This document shows positions 35,968 to 45,562 of a stretch of DNA of 64,000 nucleotides, in pieces. Every line of letters begins with the position of its first letter. Position 1 is the first letter of the stretch. The stretch is from Bacteroidales bacterium (GTDB lineage: Bacteria > Bacteroidota > Bacteroidia > Bacteroidales > P3). Below the pieces are notes generated by a model, which was given only the letters and a program-made list of their open reading frames with translations, had not been told where the DNA came from and ran no database searches. The position numbers were made by a program, and so were the translations under genes. Location: contig JAILAT010000058.1 of the NCBI GenBank assembly GCA_024681475.1, forward strand, positions 1-64,000, written 5' to 3'.

Positions 35968-36939
35968 TTATAATTCCAACCTTATAGGTTGTCGGTTGCC
36001 TATCTGGAGGCGATAATGGAAATTGTTCACAAGCATAATGTTGGTATTGGGGAACAGGTCGATAACACAGAGACCACTTGCCGTCGTCGCGGCTACAAGT
36101 TTACCGCTCAGATCGTAGACTCTCACATCCTCTCCCTCTGCACCCATAATTGTGAGGCGTGTGCCGCTAACCGAGATGATTAAATGTTTCTTCTGTTCGA
36201 GAACAGGCGGCTTGTCGGACATTTCCAGAATGTCCAACAGGCTCAGGGAGGGTATGTCTTCCAAAGGTTCCACGACAGGCGTGGTATCCTTGTGAATTAT
36301 CGGTGCTTTAATAGTGTCCTGGGGAAGTATGTCTTCAGTAATAATTACTTTTTCATCTGGGATAGAATTAGTTACCTCTTCTGCAGGCCACCAACGACTG
36401 AAGATGAAATGCCTCCATTCGGGAACTAAGGTGACAGCCACCGCACTGGAGAAGAGCAAAACAATCAGCAACAGCACTATACGGCGCATCTTCCGAATGA
36501 CACGGTACATGCGTTGGTAAAAATTGTTACGACTGATACCCAGCTCTTTGCCTATCTCATCGCCATTGTATCCCTCTAGATACAGACGAACCATGCGTTG
36601 CTCGTCAGGGTCGAGTGCGGAAAACAGCTCGTCCAGTAGTTCTTTCCGCTGCTGCGTGTCTTCGTCAGAAATCTTGTCAGCAAGGGTATCGCTAAGTGGC
36701 ACGGTGGTAGGTTTTTGCCTTCTCTCGGCTTGGTAAAAGACCGACCGAGCTTGCCAGCAGACCCACGCACGCTCCTGCCTGGGAGTGGCGTCAGGGCGTA
36801 ATTTATCGATATTCTCCCACAAAGCAATAGAAACATCCTGCATCAAATCACAACAACGGTCGCGGTCTCCTCCCGCCCGCTGCCAGCACATACGCCACAG
36901 CATGGCGTGATGGCGTTCTAGCAAGATGGTAAAGTTCAT
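35968..36939 (-). CDS. Membrane-tethered ECF-type sigma factor
   Basis: The 323-residue protein combines three parts. Residues 1-70 fit sigma region 2 (LLERHHAMLWRMCWQ, DLMQDVSIALWENI). Residues 103-150 fit region 4 with its helix-turn-helix (YNGDEIGKELGISRNNFYQR). One membrane helix is at 154-172, followed by a Pro-rich periplasmic stretch and a C-terminal beta domain (about 245-323: ISVSGTRLTIMGAEGEDVRV, YDLSGKLV) that resembles T9SS C-terminal domains. I chose the ATG at 36939; the frame opens further at a TTG at 36999. It is divergent from a leucine-rich surface protein gene. The tether implies control by an envelope signal (inference). Confidence 0.85.
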   Translation of the reverse strand: MNFTILLERHHAMLWRMCWQRAGGDRDRCCDLMQDVSIALWENIDKLRPDATPRQERAWVCWQARSVFYQAERRQKPTTVPLSDTLADKISDEDTQQRKELLDELFSALDPDEQRMVRLYLEGYNGDEIGKELGISRNNFYQRMYRVIRKMRRIVLLLIVLLFSSAVAVTLVPEWRHFIFSRWWPAEEVTNSIPDEKVIITEDILPQDTIKAPIIHKDTTPVVEPLEDIPSLSLLDILEMSDKPPVLEQKKHLIISVSGTRLTIMGAEGEDVRVYDLSGKLVAATTASGLCVIDLFPNTNIMLVNNFHYRLQIGNRQPIRLEL

Positions 36940-37002
36940 CAGTTCTGGCTTGTTTGTTATAATAACGTCGTTTTTAAAAATGTAATACACACTTTTCAAC
37001 CA

Positions 37003-37045
37003 AAATCTTACAGACGGATGAAAAAAAACAGCATTTGTAAGATTT
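37003..37045. promoter_or_regulatory. Inverted repeat between divergent genes
   Basis: AAATCTTAC (37003-37011) and GTAAGATTT (37037-37045) are perfect 9-bp inverted copies with 25 bp between. They lie in the 172-bp gap between the sigma factor gene and the leucine-rich repeat gene and may be a shared operator or sigma-dependent element. Confidence 0.5.
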
Positions 37046-37111
37046 GCCCCCTGATTCGTGTATTATAATTAGTAAACGGACATATTATGTTAACAATAAC
37101 ACCTTAAAACA

Positions 37112-38881
37112 ATGAAGAACAGGATTTTCTACCTTCTCGTCATGGCAATGCTGCTAGGCTTCCCCTCCGCCGCTTCGGCGCAATATTTCGAGGTGGGCGG
37201 TATTACCTACAATGTATTGTCGCCGATGGACCATACTGTAGAAGTGAGCATGGGTTGTAACTTCTACCACGGCCACATCAACATTCCCGCCACAGTGACC
37301 TATGGCGGCATCACCTACGATGTTGTCGCCTTGGGAAAGCAGGCTTTCTACGGAGCCAGTCTTTCCAGCATCACCATTCCCTCGACGGTCACGCAGATCA
37401 AAGCACAGTGTTTTTTGTTCGCCTCGGGACTGTCGTCCATACAGGTATCTTCCACTGTAACAGACATCGGCCCGTTGGCGTTTGCAGCCTACGGTCTGAA
37501 TGCCATCAATGTGGATGCCAACAATCCCAACTACAGGACGATAGGCAGGATGCTGTTCAGCAAGGACACGACGACCCTTGTGGAATGCCCCATGGGGAAA
37601 AGCGGCACCATCGCCTTGCCACAGAACACTAGGCATCTCGCGCCCGATGCATTTGCCTATTGCCAGACAATTACTGGCGTGACCCTCCCCGAAGGGTTGT
37701 CCAGCATTGGCACTGCCGCTTTTATGTATAACAAACGCCTGAACAATGTGGTCATCCCTTCGGCGGTGACGTATATCGGTGAGAATCCTTTTACCAGTTG
37801 CTCTGCCCTCAACAATCTAACCATCGCCAGTGGCAATAGTCATTATTATTTGGATGGTATGATGCTCTACTCCATGGGCGGAGACACGCTGAAATCGTGT
37901 CACAAGAGTGCCGACTCGCTTTTCCTGCCGTCGACGGTGCGCGTCGTAAGCGGTTTCAATGGCAACACGGATATCAAATATCTCCACCTCCCCGAGGAGA
38001 CAACTACGATTCTTGACAATGCTTTCGGCTTCAGCTCATTGGAGAGCGTCGACCTCTCGAACACAATGTCATTGATTGATGCGTATGCATTCTACTATTG
38101 CGAGTCGCTGACCCGCGTCGGTATGCCCACAGCCCTCAACGAAATGGGGGAGGGATGCTTCGAAGGATGCTCAAGTCTGACTTCGATAACCTTACCCAAC
38201 GGCCTTCGCACCGTCCCACAGGAAGCCTTCTATTTCTGCGAGTCCTTGAAGAACATCACTTGGGGTGACGCTGTCGCTGTCATCGACTCGTTTGCCTTTG
38301 GTGGCTGCGCGTTTGTGGAGCTGCAACTGCCAGCAACGCTGCGGTCTGTCCGCTGCGGTGCTTTCAACGGATATTACGACGGCACCATCCGCCGTGTCGT
38401 CTTCTCCGTCCCGGTCGACACCATTGAGTCGGAAGCCTTCTATGGTCAGCCCCTGACATCCGTGAGGCTGAGAAACAGCCTGCCGCCTGTTGCGACGACA
38501 TACCAGGGAATGTACGGCCCGCTGGATGATTCGGATGTCGACACACTCTTCATCCCCTGTGGTAGCCTCAGCGCCTACCTGGCCGACAGCTATTGGGGAC
38601 AATTCGCTGACATCTACCAAGAAGACTGTGATGGAATCGATGGAACAACACGCTGTGAGATAATTGTTTACCCCAATCCAGCCACAGATAGGCTGACCCT
38701 CCAAGTCAGCGAAGGCTGTCGTTCCGTCGAGCTGGTCAACGCACTCGGCAAGACAGTCCTTTCCAAGGAAATCGCCACCGGCAATACGGACATTGACGTC
38801 AGCAGCCTCGAACGCGGTATCTACTTCCTGCGCCTACAAACCATTGACGGTATGTTAATTAGGAAGGTAATATTGCAGTAG
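37112..38881 (+). CDS. BspA-like leucine-rich repeat surface protein
   Basis: The 589-residue protein has a signal peptide (cleavage near residue 23, ASA-Q), about a dozen BspA-type LRR_5 repeats (pattern SSITIPSTVTQIKAQCF, SLTSITLPNGLRTVPQEAFY), and a T9SS type A sorting domain at the C terminus (IIVYPNPATDRLTLQV, VELVNALGKTV, ERGIYFLRLQT). It should be exported through the outer membrane by T9SS and anchored to the surface. BspA proteins of oral Bacteroidales bind host proteins; a similar adhesive role here is inference. Divergent from the tethered sigma factor. Confidence 0.9.
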   Translation: MKNRIFYLLVMAMLLGFPSAASAQYFEVGGITYNVLSPMDHTVEVSMGCNFYHGHINIPATVTYGGITYDVVALGKQAFYGASLSSITIPSTVTQIKAQCFLFASGLSSIQVSSTVTDIGPLAFAAYGLNAINVDANNPNYRTIGRMLFSKDTTTLVECPMGKSGTIALPQNTRHLAPDAFAYCQTITGVTLPEGLSSIGTAAFMYNKRLNNVVIPSAVTYIGENPFTSCSALNNLTIASGNSHYYLDGMMLYSMGGDTLKSCHKSADSLFLPSTVRVVSGFNGNTDIKYLHLPEETTTILDNAFGFSSLESVDLSNTMSLIDAYAFYYCESLTRVGMPTALNEMGEGCFEGCSSLTSITLPNGLRTVPQEAFYFCESLKNITWGDAVAVIDSFAFGGCAFVELQLPATLRSVRCGAFNGYYDGTIRRVVFSVPVDTIESEAFYGQPLTSVRLRNSLPPVATTYQGMYGPLDDSDVDTLFIPCGSLSAYLADSYWGQFADIYQEDCDGIDGTTRCEIIVYPNPATDRLTLQVSEGCRSVELVNALGKTVLSKEIATGNTDIDVSSLERGIYFLRLQTIDGMLIRKVILQ

Positions 38882-39006
38882 ATGTGATGAAAAGATAGTT
38901 CGCGTCAGCGGTTTTTGCAATCATTATGTAGTGTGATTTGCCGTTTGTGGTGGTGCGGTCGGGAAATTATTTTTCCGCTAGCGGGGTCTGGTTCAAAATA
39001 ATTGTG

Positions 39007-39014
39007 TAAATTTG
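39007..39014 (+). promoter_or_regulatory. -7 box upstream of the subtilase gene
   Basis: TAAATTTG matches TAnnTTTG, 48 bp before the ATG at 39062. The -33 partner is poor. Confidence 0.4.
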
Positions 39015-39061
39015 CAAACGGATTTTTAAATGGATTACATAATAAAAACGATTGCAAAGCA

Positions 39062-41476
39062 ATGATTAGAAGACTTTTATTTGTCGCAACGCTGATGCTG
39101 GCGTGCCTGGGTGCAAGGGCGCAGGGTTGCTATTGGGTGTATCTGACCGACAAGGCGGGCACCACTTTCGACCCGTATTCGTATTTTGACGCGAAGGCGA
39201 TTGAGCGCTACCAGTTGAACAACGCCAATCTATATGACGTGAGCAACTATCCGCTGAACGAGGCGTATGTGTCGCAGGTCGACGCGCTGGCCACCGAGGA
39301 GGTGGGCACAAGCCGCTGGTTCAACGCCGTGGCGGTGATGGCTACCGAGGAGCAGATGGCGGCCATCGAGGCGCTGCCTTTCGTGGCATCGGTACGCCAG
39401 ATAGCTTCGGAGATGCAGATTGCAGCCTATGCCGCGCAATACAGCGAGCCGGCGAGCAGCACTGTGACGGCAAGCACTGGCGGCGAGGTGGCCGATGCGG
39501 TGCTGACAGACCAGCTGCTGCGCATGGGCGGCCAGCTGTTCAAGGAGAATGGCATCGACGGCACCGGTGTGCGCGTGGCCATCTTCGACGGCGGATTCCC
39601 CAATGTAGACAAGCATCAGGCTTTCAAGCATCTGCGCGACGGCAACAAGATTATCGCCACCTGGGATTTCACCAAGAAGAAGGAGAACGTGTACTACAGC
39701 GGCACGCACGGCACGATGACGCTGAGCTGCATCACCGGCGTGGTCGACGGCAAGCAGCTGGGTCTGGCCACAGGGTCCACTTTCCTGCTGGCCAAAACAG
39801 AGGTGGAGCCCGAGCCCTACAAGGAAGAGGTGTGGTGGACACAAGCCATGGAGTGGGCCGACAAGAACGGCGCCGACGTGATCAACAGCTCGTTGGGCTA
39901 TGGCAAGGATCGTCACTACACGCATGAGATGGACGGCCGCAGCCATGTGGCCAAAGCCGCCAATATGGCTGCCCGCAAGGGTATGCTGGTATGCAACTCG
40001 GCAGGCAACGAGGGCGACGACGACAACTGGAAGACCATCATCACGCCGGCCGACGCCGACAGCGTGATAACCGTCGGCGGCATCGAATCGTCGCTGACAC
40101 AATACCGCCATATCAGCTTCTCCTCGTTTGGCCCCACGGCCGACAACCGCATGAAACCCAACGTGGTGAACTTTGGCCATGCCCTCTGCGCTGACCCGCA
40201 CAACCTGGACGAGACGGAATGGGCCTACGGCACCTCGTTCTCGTCGCCGCTGACGGCAGGCTTCTGCGCCTGCGCCTGGCAGACGCGCCGCAACCTGACG
40301 GCCATGCAGATGAAGAAGGAGATCGAGCAGTCGTGCGACCTCTATCCCTACTTCGACTACGCCTACGGCTATGGCGTGCCACAGGCCTCCTACTTCATGG
40401 ATGCCCCGAAGGTGAGCACCACCAAGAGCTTCGAGCTGACACAGTCGCCGCTGAGCGATGTGTATGTGATGGTGCACCCGCTGAACACCACAGCCAAAGC
40501 CAAGAGCCGTCCCAAGCTGCAGGGCATAGACCTGAGCACTGAGAAAGATGCTGCCGCCAACGAGGCCAAGAAGACGATATTCCTGAAAATCAGCTACCCC
40601 AACGGCGTGATAGACCAGTATATGTGCAAGGAGATGGACGAGTTCACTCCCGATATGTATATGGCCATACCCAAAGGAAGCCTGGTGGGCCGCGTGCTGA
40701 CGGTGAACTACGAAGGCACGACGCTGACCTATGAGCTGCCAGTGTCCGAAAAGATGACTTACATGAACAACCGCATGCCTTTCGAGGCACTGCTCATCGA
40801 CACGACCGGCGTCATCCTCGACGACAACACCGTGCTGCAACGCGACCAGAACTCGAACAAGACCTCGCAGTGGGGCGTGGGCCAGAAATGGCAGGTCGAC
40901 GTGGCCTTTCAGGTTGGCTTCCTCTGGTCATTCCCCTACGACGACATGGACTTTTGCGACGCTTCGCATATCAGCCTCCGCCTTATGCGCAACTTCCGCA
41001 AATGGTATTCGCTGGGTATGTCCATGGAGTTGGGATTCTACCAATACGACTACAACAGCGACGGCGCTGCCAACCTGTGGGACCAGACGGTGAACGCCAA
41101 CACCACAGGCATGCTGAACATCAACCTGGAAGACCGTGTGGTGTCGTGTACCGACTGGAACATGGAGCTGTTCCAGCGCATCCGTCTGATGTCCGGCGGC
41201 TTGATGCACAAAGGGCTCTACTGGGATTTGGGTATCTACGGCGGCATGAAATGGGGCCGGTATTCCCTGGTGTACAACGAAGACTATACCGCCAACAGCG
41301 GCAGGGAGGAGCATACGTGGTACAATGTGAGACCCACCGGCTACAGCAGCCTCTGGAAATGGGGCCTCACGACCCGCGTGACTTATGATATCTTCGGCGT
41401 CTACGCCCGCTACCGCATGAGCCAGAGCAGCCTCGACCTCCCACGTCTGGAACTGGGCCTGGAGTTGTCTTTCTGA
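39062..41476 (+). CDS. Subtilase (S8) with C-terminal beta-barrel-like domain
   Basis: Protein of 804 residues from the ATG at 39062, which gives a signal peptide ending GARAQ (about 21); an upstream GTG-like extension is rejected. Subtilisin catalytic residues are Asp176 (AIFDGG), His216 (SGTHGT), oxyanion Asn316 (SAGNEG) and Ser392 (GTSFSSP). A beta-rich linker follows to about 610. The last ~190 residues alternate amphipathic strands with aromatic belts (SLGMSMELGFYQYDY, LYWDLGIYGGMKWGRYSLVY) and end LELGLELSF, with the terminal Phe of outer-membrane barrels. It may therefore be a self-anchored surface protease. No T9SS sorting domain is seen. Confidence 0.85.
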   Translation: MIRRLLFVATLMLACLGARAQGCYWVYLTDKAGTTFDPYSYFDAKAIERYQLNNANLYDVSNYPLNEAYVSQVDALATEEVGTSRWFNAVAVMATEEQMAAIEALPFVASVRQIASEMQIAAYAAQYSEPASSTVTASTGGEVADAVLTDQLLRMGGQLFKENGIDGTGVRVAIFDGGFPNVDKHQAFKHLRDGNKIIATWDFTKKKENVYYSGTHGTMTLSCITGVVDGKQLGLATGSTFLLAKTEVEPEPYKEEVWWTQAMEWADKNGADVINSSLGYGKDRHYTHEMDGRSHVAKAANMAARKGMLVCNSAGNEGDDDNWKTIITPADADSVITVGGIESSLTQYRHISFSSFGPTADNRMKPNVVNFGHALCADPHNLDETEWAYGTSFSSPLTAGFCACAWQTRRNLTAMQMKKEIEQSCDLYPYFDYAYGYGVPQASYFMDAPKVSTTKSFELTQSPLSDVYVMVHPLNTTAKAKSRPKLQGIDLSTEKDAAANEAKKTIFLKISYPNGVIDQYMCKEMDEFTPDMYMAIPKGSLVGRVLTVNYEGTTLTYELPVSEKMTYMNNRMPFEALLIDTTGVILDDNTVLQRDQNSNKTSQWGVGQKWQVDVAFQVGFLWSFPYDDMDFCDASHISLRLMRNFRKWYSLGMSMELGFYQYDYNSDGAANLWDQTVNANTTGMLNINLEDRVVSCTDWNMELFQRIRLMSGGLMHKGLYWDLGIYGGMKWGRYSLVYNEDYTANSGREEHTWYNVRPTGYSSLWKWGLTTRVTYDIFGVYARYRMSQSSLDLPRLELGLELSF

Positions 41477-41529
41477 CAGCCGGCACATTCCGACAATACT
41501 AAAGATAATAATATAAAAATTTAAACAAT

Positions 41530-43530
<2,001 letters not shown>

Positions 43531-43535
43531 AACCA

Positions 43536-43616
43536 CCTATAAGGCTAATAGGACTTATAAGCCTTATAGGTCCTATTAGCCCTATAGGACTTATAAGCCA
43601 TATTAGCCCAATATGT
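43536..43616 (+). repeat. Left arm: nine degenerate 9-bp units
   Basis: Nine consecutive 9-bp units start at 43536, each close to CYTATARGN (for example CCTATAAGG, CTTATAAGC, CCTATAGGA). ATAGGACTTATAAGCC occurs twice (43548-43563 and 43584-43599). Internal stems are possible: 43536-43545 with 43561-43570, and 43545-43554 with 43570-43579, both perfect over 10 bp. Because the unit is three codons, the array is open and would read Leu-Ile-Gly/Leu-Ile-Ser repeats. Confidence 0.85.
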
Positions 43617-43638
43617 CCCATCAAAAAAACACCTTCCT

Positions 43639-44202
43639 ATGCCCACCGACACCTCTTTTCTCCCCTTGCGGGGCAACTACCGCTCGCTGATTGTCTACCA
43701 GAAGGCAGAATGCATCTATGATGTGACTTTCTTCTTTGCGCACCGGTTCTTGGAGAAAGGCGACCGCACCATCGACCAGATGGTGCAGGCGGCGCGGTCG
43801 GGTAAGCAGAATATCGCCGAGGGTAGTGCCGCAAGCACCACCTCACGCGAGACCGAGCTGAAACTAATCAACGTGGCTAAAGCGAGTTTGCAGGAATTGT
43901 TGATTGACTATGGGGACTATTTAAGGGTAAGAGGTTTGACCCAGTGGGGACCTGACGACGAGCGTTACCAGCAGACTCGCCGTGTGGTGGCCAGTCACAA
44001 CGATTCAGCCTATTATCGCGAGGCAATACAGGTACGCTCCGACGAAGCAGTGGCGAATATCGCCATCACACTCATTCACCAGACTGATGCTATGCTTGTG
44101 AAACTCATCGAGCGCCTGAAAGAGCAATTCGTCCAACAAGGCGGCATTCGTGAAGAGATGACCCGTGCCCGCCTTGCCTACCGCAACAAGAATCAAGGTT
44201 AA
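43639..44202 (+). CDS. Four-helix-bundle protein (S23/IVS family, suffix type)
   Basis: The 187-residue protein belongs to the 23S rRNA intervening-sequence (S23) / Avd-like four-helix-bundle group. It shows the typical LPLRGNYRSLIVYQKAECIY start, DQMVQAARSGKQNIAEGSA, and a helical extension (SRETELKLINVAKASLQELL, then a C-terminal MTRARLAYRN). The N-terminal ~120 residues are the four-helix core and the rest is the suffix domain seen in Bacteroidales. The molecular role is unknown; the related Avd protein partners a reverse transcriptase in diversity-generating retroelements, but no such gene is nearby. Both flanks carry inverted arms of 9-bp units. Confidence 0.88.
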   Translation: MPTDTSFLPLRGNYRSLIVYQKAECIYDVTFFFAHRFLEKGDRTIDQMVQAARSGKQNIAEGSAASTTSRETELKLINVAKASLQELLIDYGDYLRVRGLTQWGPDDERYQQTRRVVASHNDSAYYREAIQVRSDEAVANIAITLIHQTDAMLVKLIERLKEQFVQQGGIREEMTRARLAYRNKNQG

Positions 44203-44207
44203 TAAAA

Positions 44208-44260
44208 CCTATAGGACTAATAGAACCTATAAGACTTATTAGTCCTATTAGTCTTACTCC
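44208..44260 (-). repeat. Right arm: five 9-bp units plus a partial one
   Basis: Units start at 44208 (CCTATAGGA, CTAATAGAA, CCTATAAGA, CTTATTAGT, CCTATTAGT) and then degrade. As reverse complement it repeats the left arm from 43545 to 43588 with four mismatches. Local stem: 44211-44221 pairs with 44238-44248 (11 bp). The stop codon of the minus-strand TPR gene (44254-44256) lies within the degenerate end. Confidence 0.8.
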
Positions 44261-45537
44261 CCCAAAATCCTGTTGAAAACATGTCCATTGCAATTCAAGT
44301 GTTCACTGTAGTTCCCTATTTCTATCTGGCCGCCAGGTATATAGCTCAGCTCATCGTATAGCCTTTCGTATAAGGCATTGTCTTTCTCAGCCTCGCCGAT
44401 TTTGCCCATTTCTTTGTATGCGAAAGCTCTACGCGAGTACACATCGTAGTCGGCAGGACTGTGCTTGATGACCACGGAATAGTCCTCCACAGCCTCCTCA
44501 TAGCGCTTCAAGGCAGCGTAGCATTCTCCACGGCGGAAATGGCTGTCACTTTCGTCATAGTATCCTGTCTTGTGTTCTATCACGTATGTAAAGCACTCGA
44601 TGGCAGCCTCGTACTGCCTATGGTACTGATTATTGACACCTTTATAGAATTGCACCTCAAGGAGACTGTCGTCCAGCTTCGCAGCGGCCTCAAGGTCGAC
44701 CCTCGCGTCGTTGCGGCTGGTGTCGTACTGGAATGCGCGCTCCAGATAGGCTTTGGCCTTCTCGCTGCCCTCGCTGTTGGCAATCTTCATTCCCGCTCTC
44801 CTTTTTCTCTCCACCAGCTCTCTGAACGATTCCCAGGCTCGCGTAGCCTCCTTGCGCTGCTCGTCGGTGTACTTTTCGTTGATTCCGTTTTCAAAACACT
44901 CCATGGCCTTGTCGTAAAGGCCCACATCGAGGCATTCGCTGCCCGCATGATTCCACAAACGCCAAACGCTCACACAACCAGCATCTTCCTTCATCAGTTC
45001 CTCATTGTTCTGGAGAAACTCCTCCACATCTTCTACGATCGCAAGCGCCTCCTCTTCTGTCGGGGCTGTATAGCTCAATATCTGGTGGTATCGGTCTTCC
45101 ATCAGGGCCACAGGGTCTGTTTTGCGCCACTTCTTGTAGGCCTCTATCTGCAGACCTCTCTGATATTCAGCCATCCTGTCATCCTTAAACGGATCACCGT
45201 ACGTTATCGTTGGACGCGGCGTTCTCTGTATCTTTTTCTCAAGAGGAATATCATTCCGTTGCGCAACCTCTTGCTTCTGAGCATTTTTCTCTTCCTGTAT
45301 TCTATCCTGCCGAGGCGACTGAGGTTTGGCCGCTGTCGGCGAATTATTGCCCTGACCTTTGGGCAACTTCTTGATTTTGTAATAACTCACGGCCGAAATG
45401 ACGACAAACAGACACCAAAGGAATGCCCCGACCAGCAGCATCGGAACATTTTTCACCTTGTCAATCAGCAACATGATGACCACCAACGGGGCACTTATCA
45501 GTATGATCCAAGCGATTGTGTTTTTCGAATTATTCAT
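44254..45537 (-). CDS. Membrane-anchored TPR protein
   Basis: Protein of 427 residues from the ATG at 45537 (an earlier in-frame start at 45570 adds 11 unlikely residues and overlaps the upstream gene). Two hydrophobic helices lie at about 8-25 and 31-52, then a charged linker, then helical repeats; clear TPR units are near 310-400 (YEAAIECFTYVIEHKTG, YEEAVEDYSVVIKHSPADYD). It is likely an inner-membrane scaffold with a soluble repeat domain. No enzymatic motif. It follows the phosphopantetheinyl transferase gene by 25 bp. Confidence 0.82.
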   Translation of the reverse strand: MNNSKNTIAWIILISAPLVVIMLLIDKVKNVPMLLVGAFLWCLFVVISAVSYYKIKKLPKGQGNNSPTAAKPQSPRQDRIQEEKNAQKQEVAQRNDIPLEKKIQRTPRPTITYGDPFKDDRMAEYQRGLQIEAYKKWRKTDPVALMEDRYHQILSYTAPTEEEALAIVEDVEEFLQNNEELMKEDAGCVSVWRLWNHAGSECLDVGLYDKAMECFENGINEKYTDEQRKEATRAWESFRELVERKRRAGMKIANSEGSEKAKAYLERAFQYDTSRNDARVDLEAAAKLDDSLLEVQFYKGVNNQYHRQYEAAIECFTYVIEHKTGYYDESDSHFRRGECYAALKRYEEAVEDYSVVIKHSPADYDVYSRRAFAYKEMGKIGEAEKDNALYERLYDELSYIPGGQIEIGNYSEHLNCNGHVFNRILGE

Positions 45538-45562
45538 GGTTATGATTTTTTGATAATACATG

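Larger units (their letters stand above)
43536..44260. mobile_element. Candidate IVS-like cassette bracketed by inverted arms
   Basis: A 725-bp unit: left arm, four-helix-bundle gene, right arm. The 44-bp segment 43545-43588 matches the reverse complement of 44208-44251 at 40 of 44 positions. Both arms are made of degenerate 9-bp units (consensus CYTATARGN). The unit fits exactly between two convergent genes: hutU stops at 43530 and the TPR gene stops at 44254, inside the outer edge of the right arm. Self-complementary ends around an S23-type gene are the layout of 23S rRNA intervening sequences, but here outside rRNA. Mobility is inferred; no transposase or target duplication was identified. 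Confidence 0.55.

Noticed and set aside
35977-35991. CAACCTTATAGGTTG as a stray unit of the 9-bp array
   Set aside because: It lies inside the last codons of the sigma factor gene and is a single short match.
43536-43616. CRISPR array
   Set aside because: Units are only 9 bp and contiguous with no spacers; no cas genes. The Cas4-like gene at 16107 is far away and not linked.
43639-44202. Diversity-generating retroelement accessory protein (Avd)
   Set aside because: The fold family is shared, but there is no reverse transcriptase and no template/variable repeat pair within the window.
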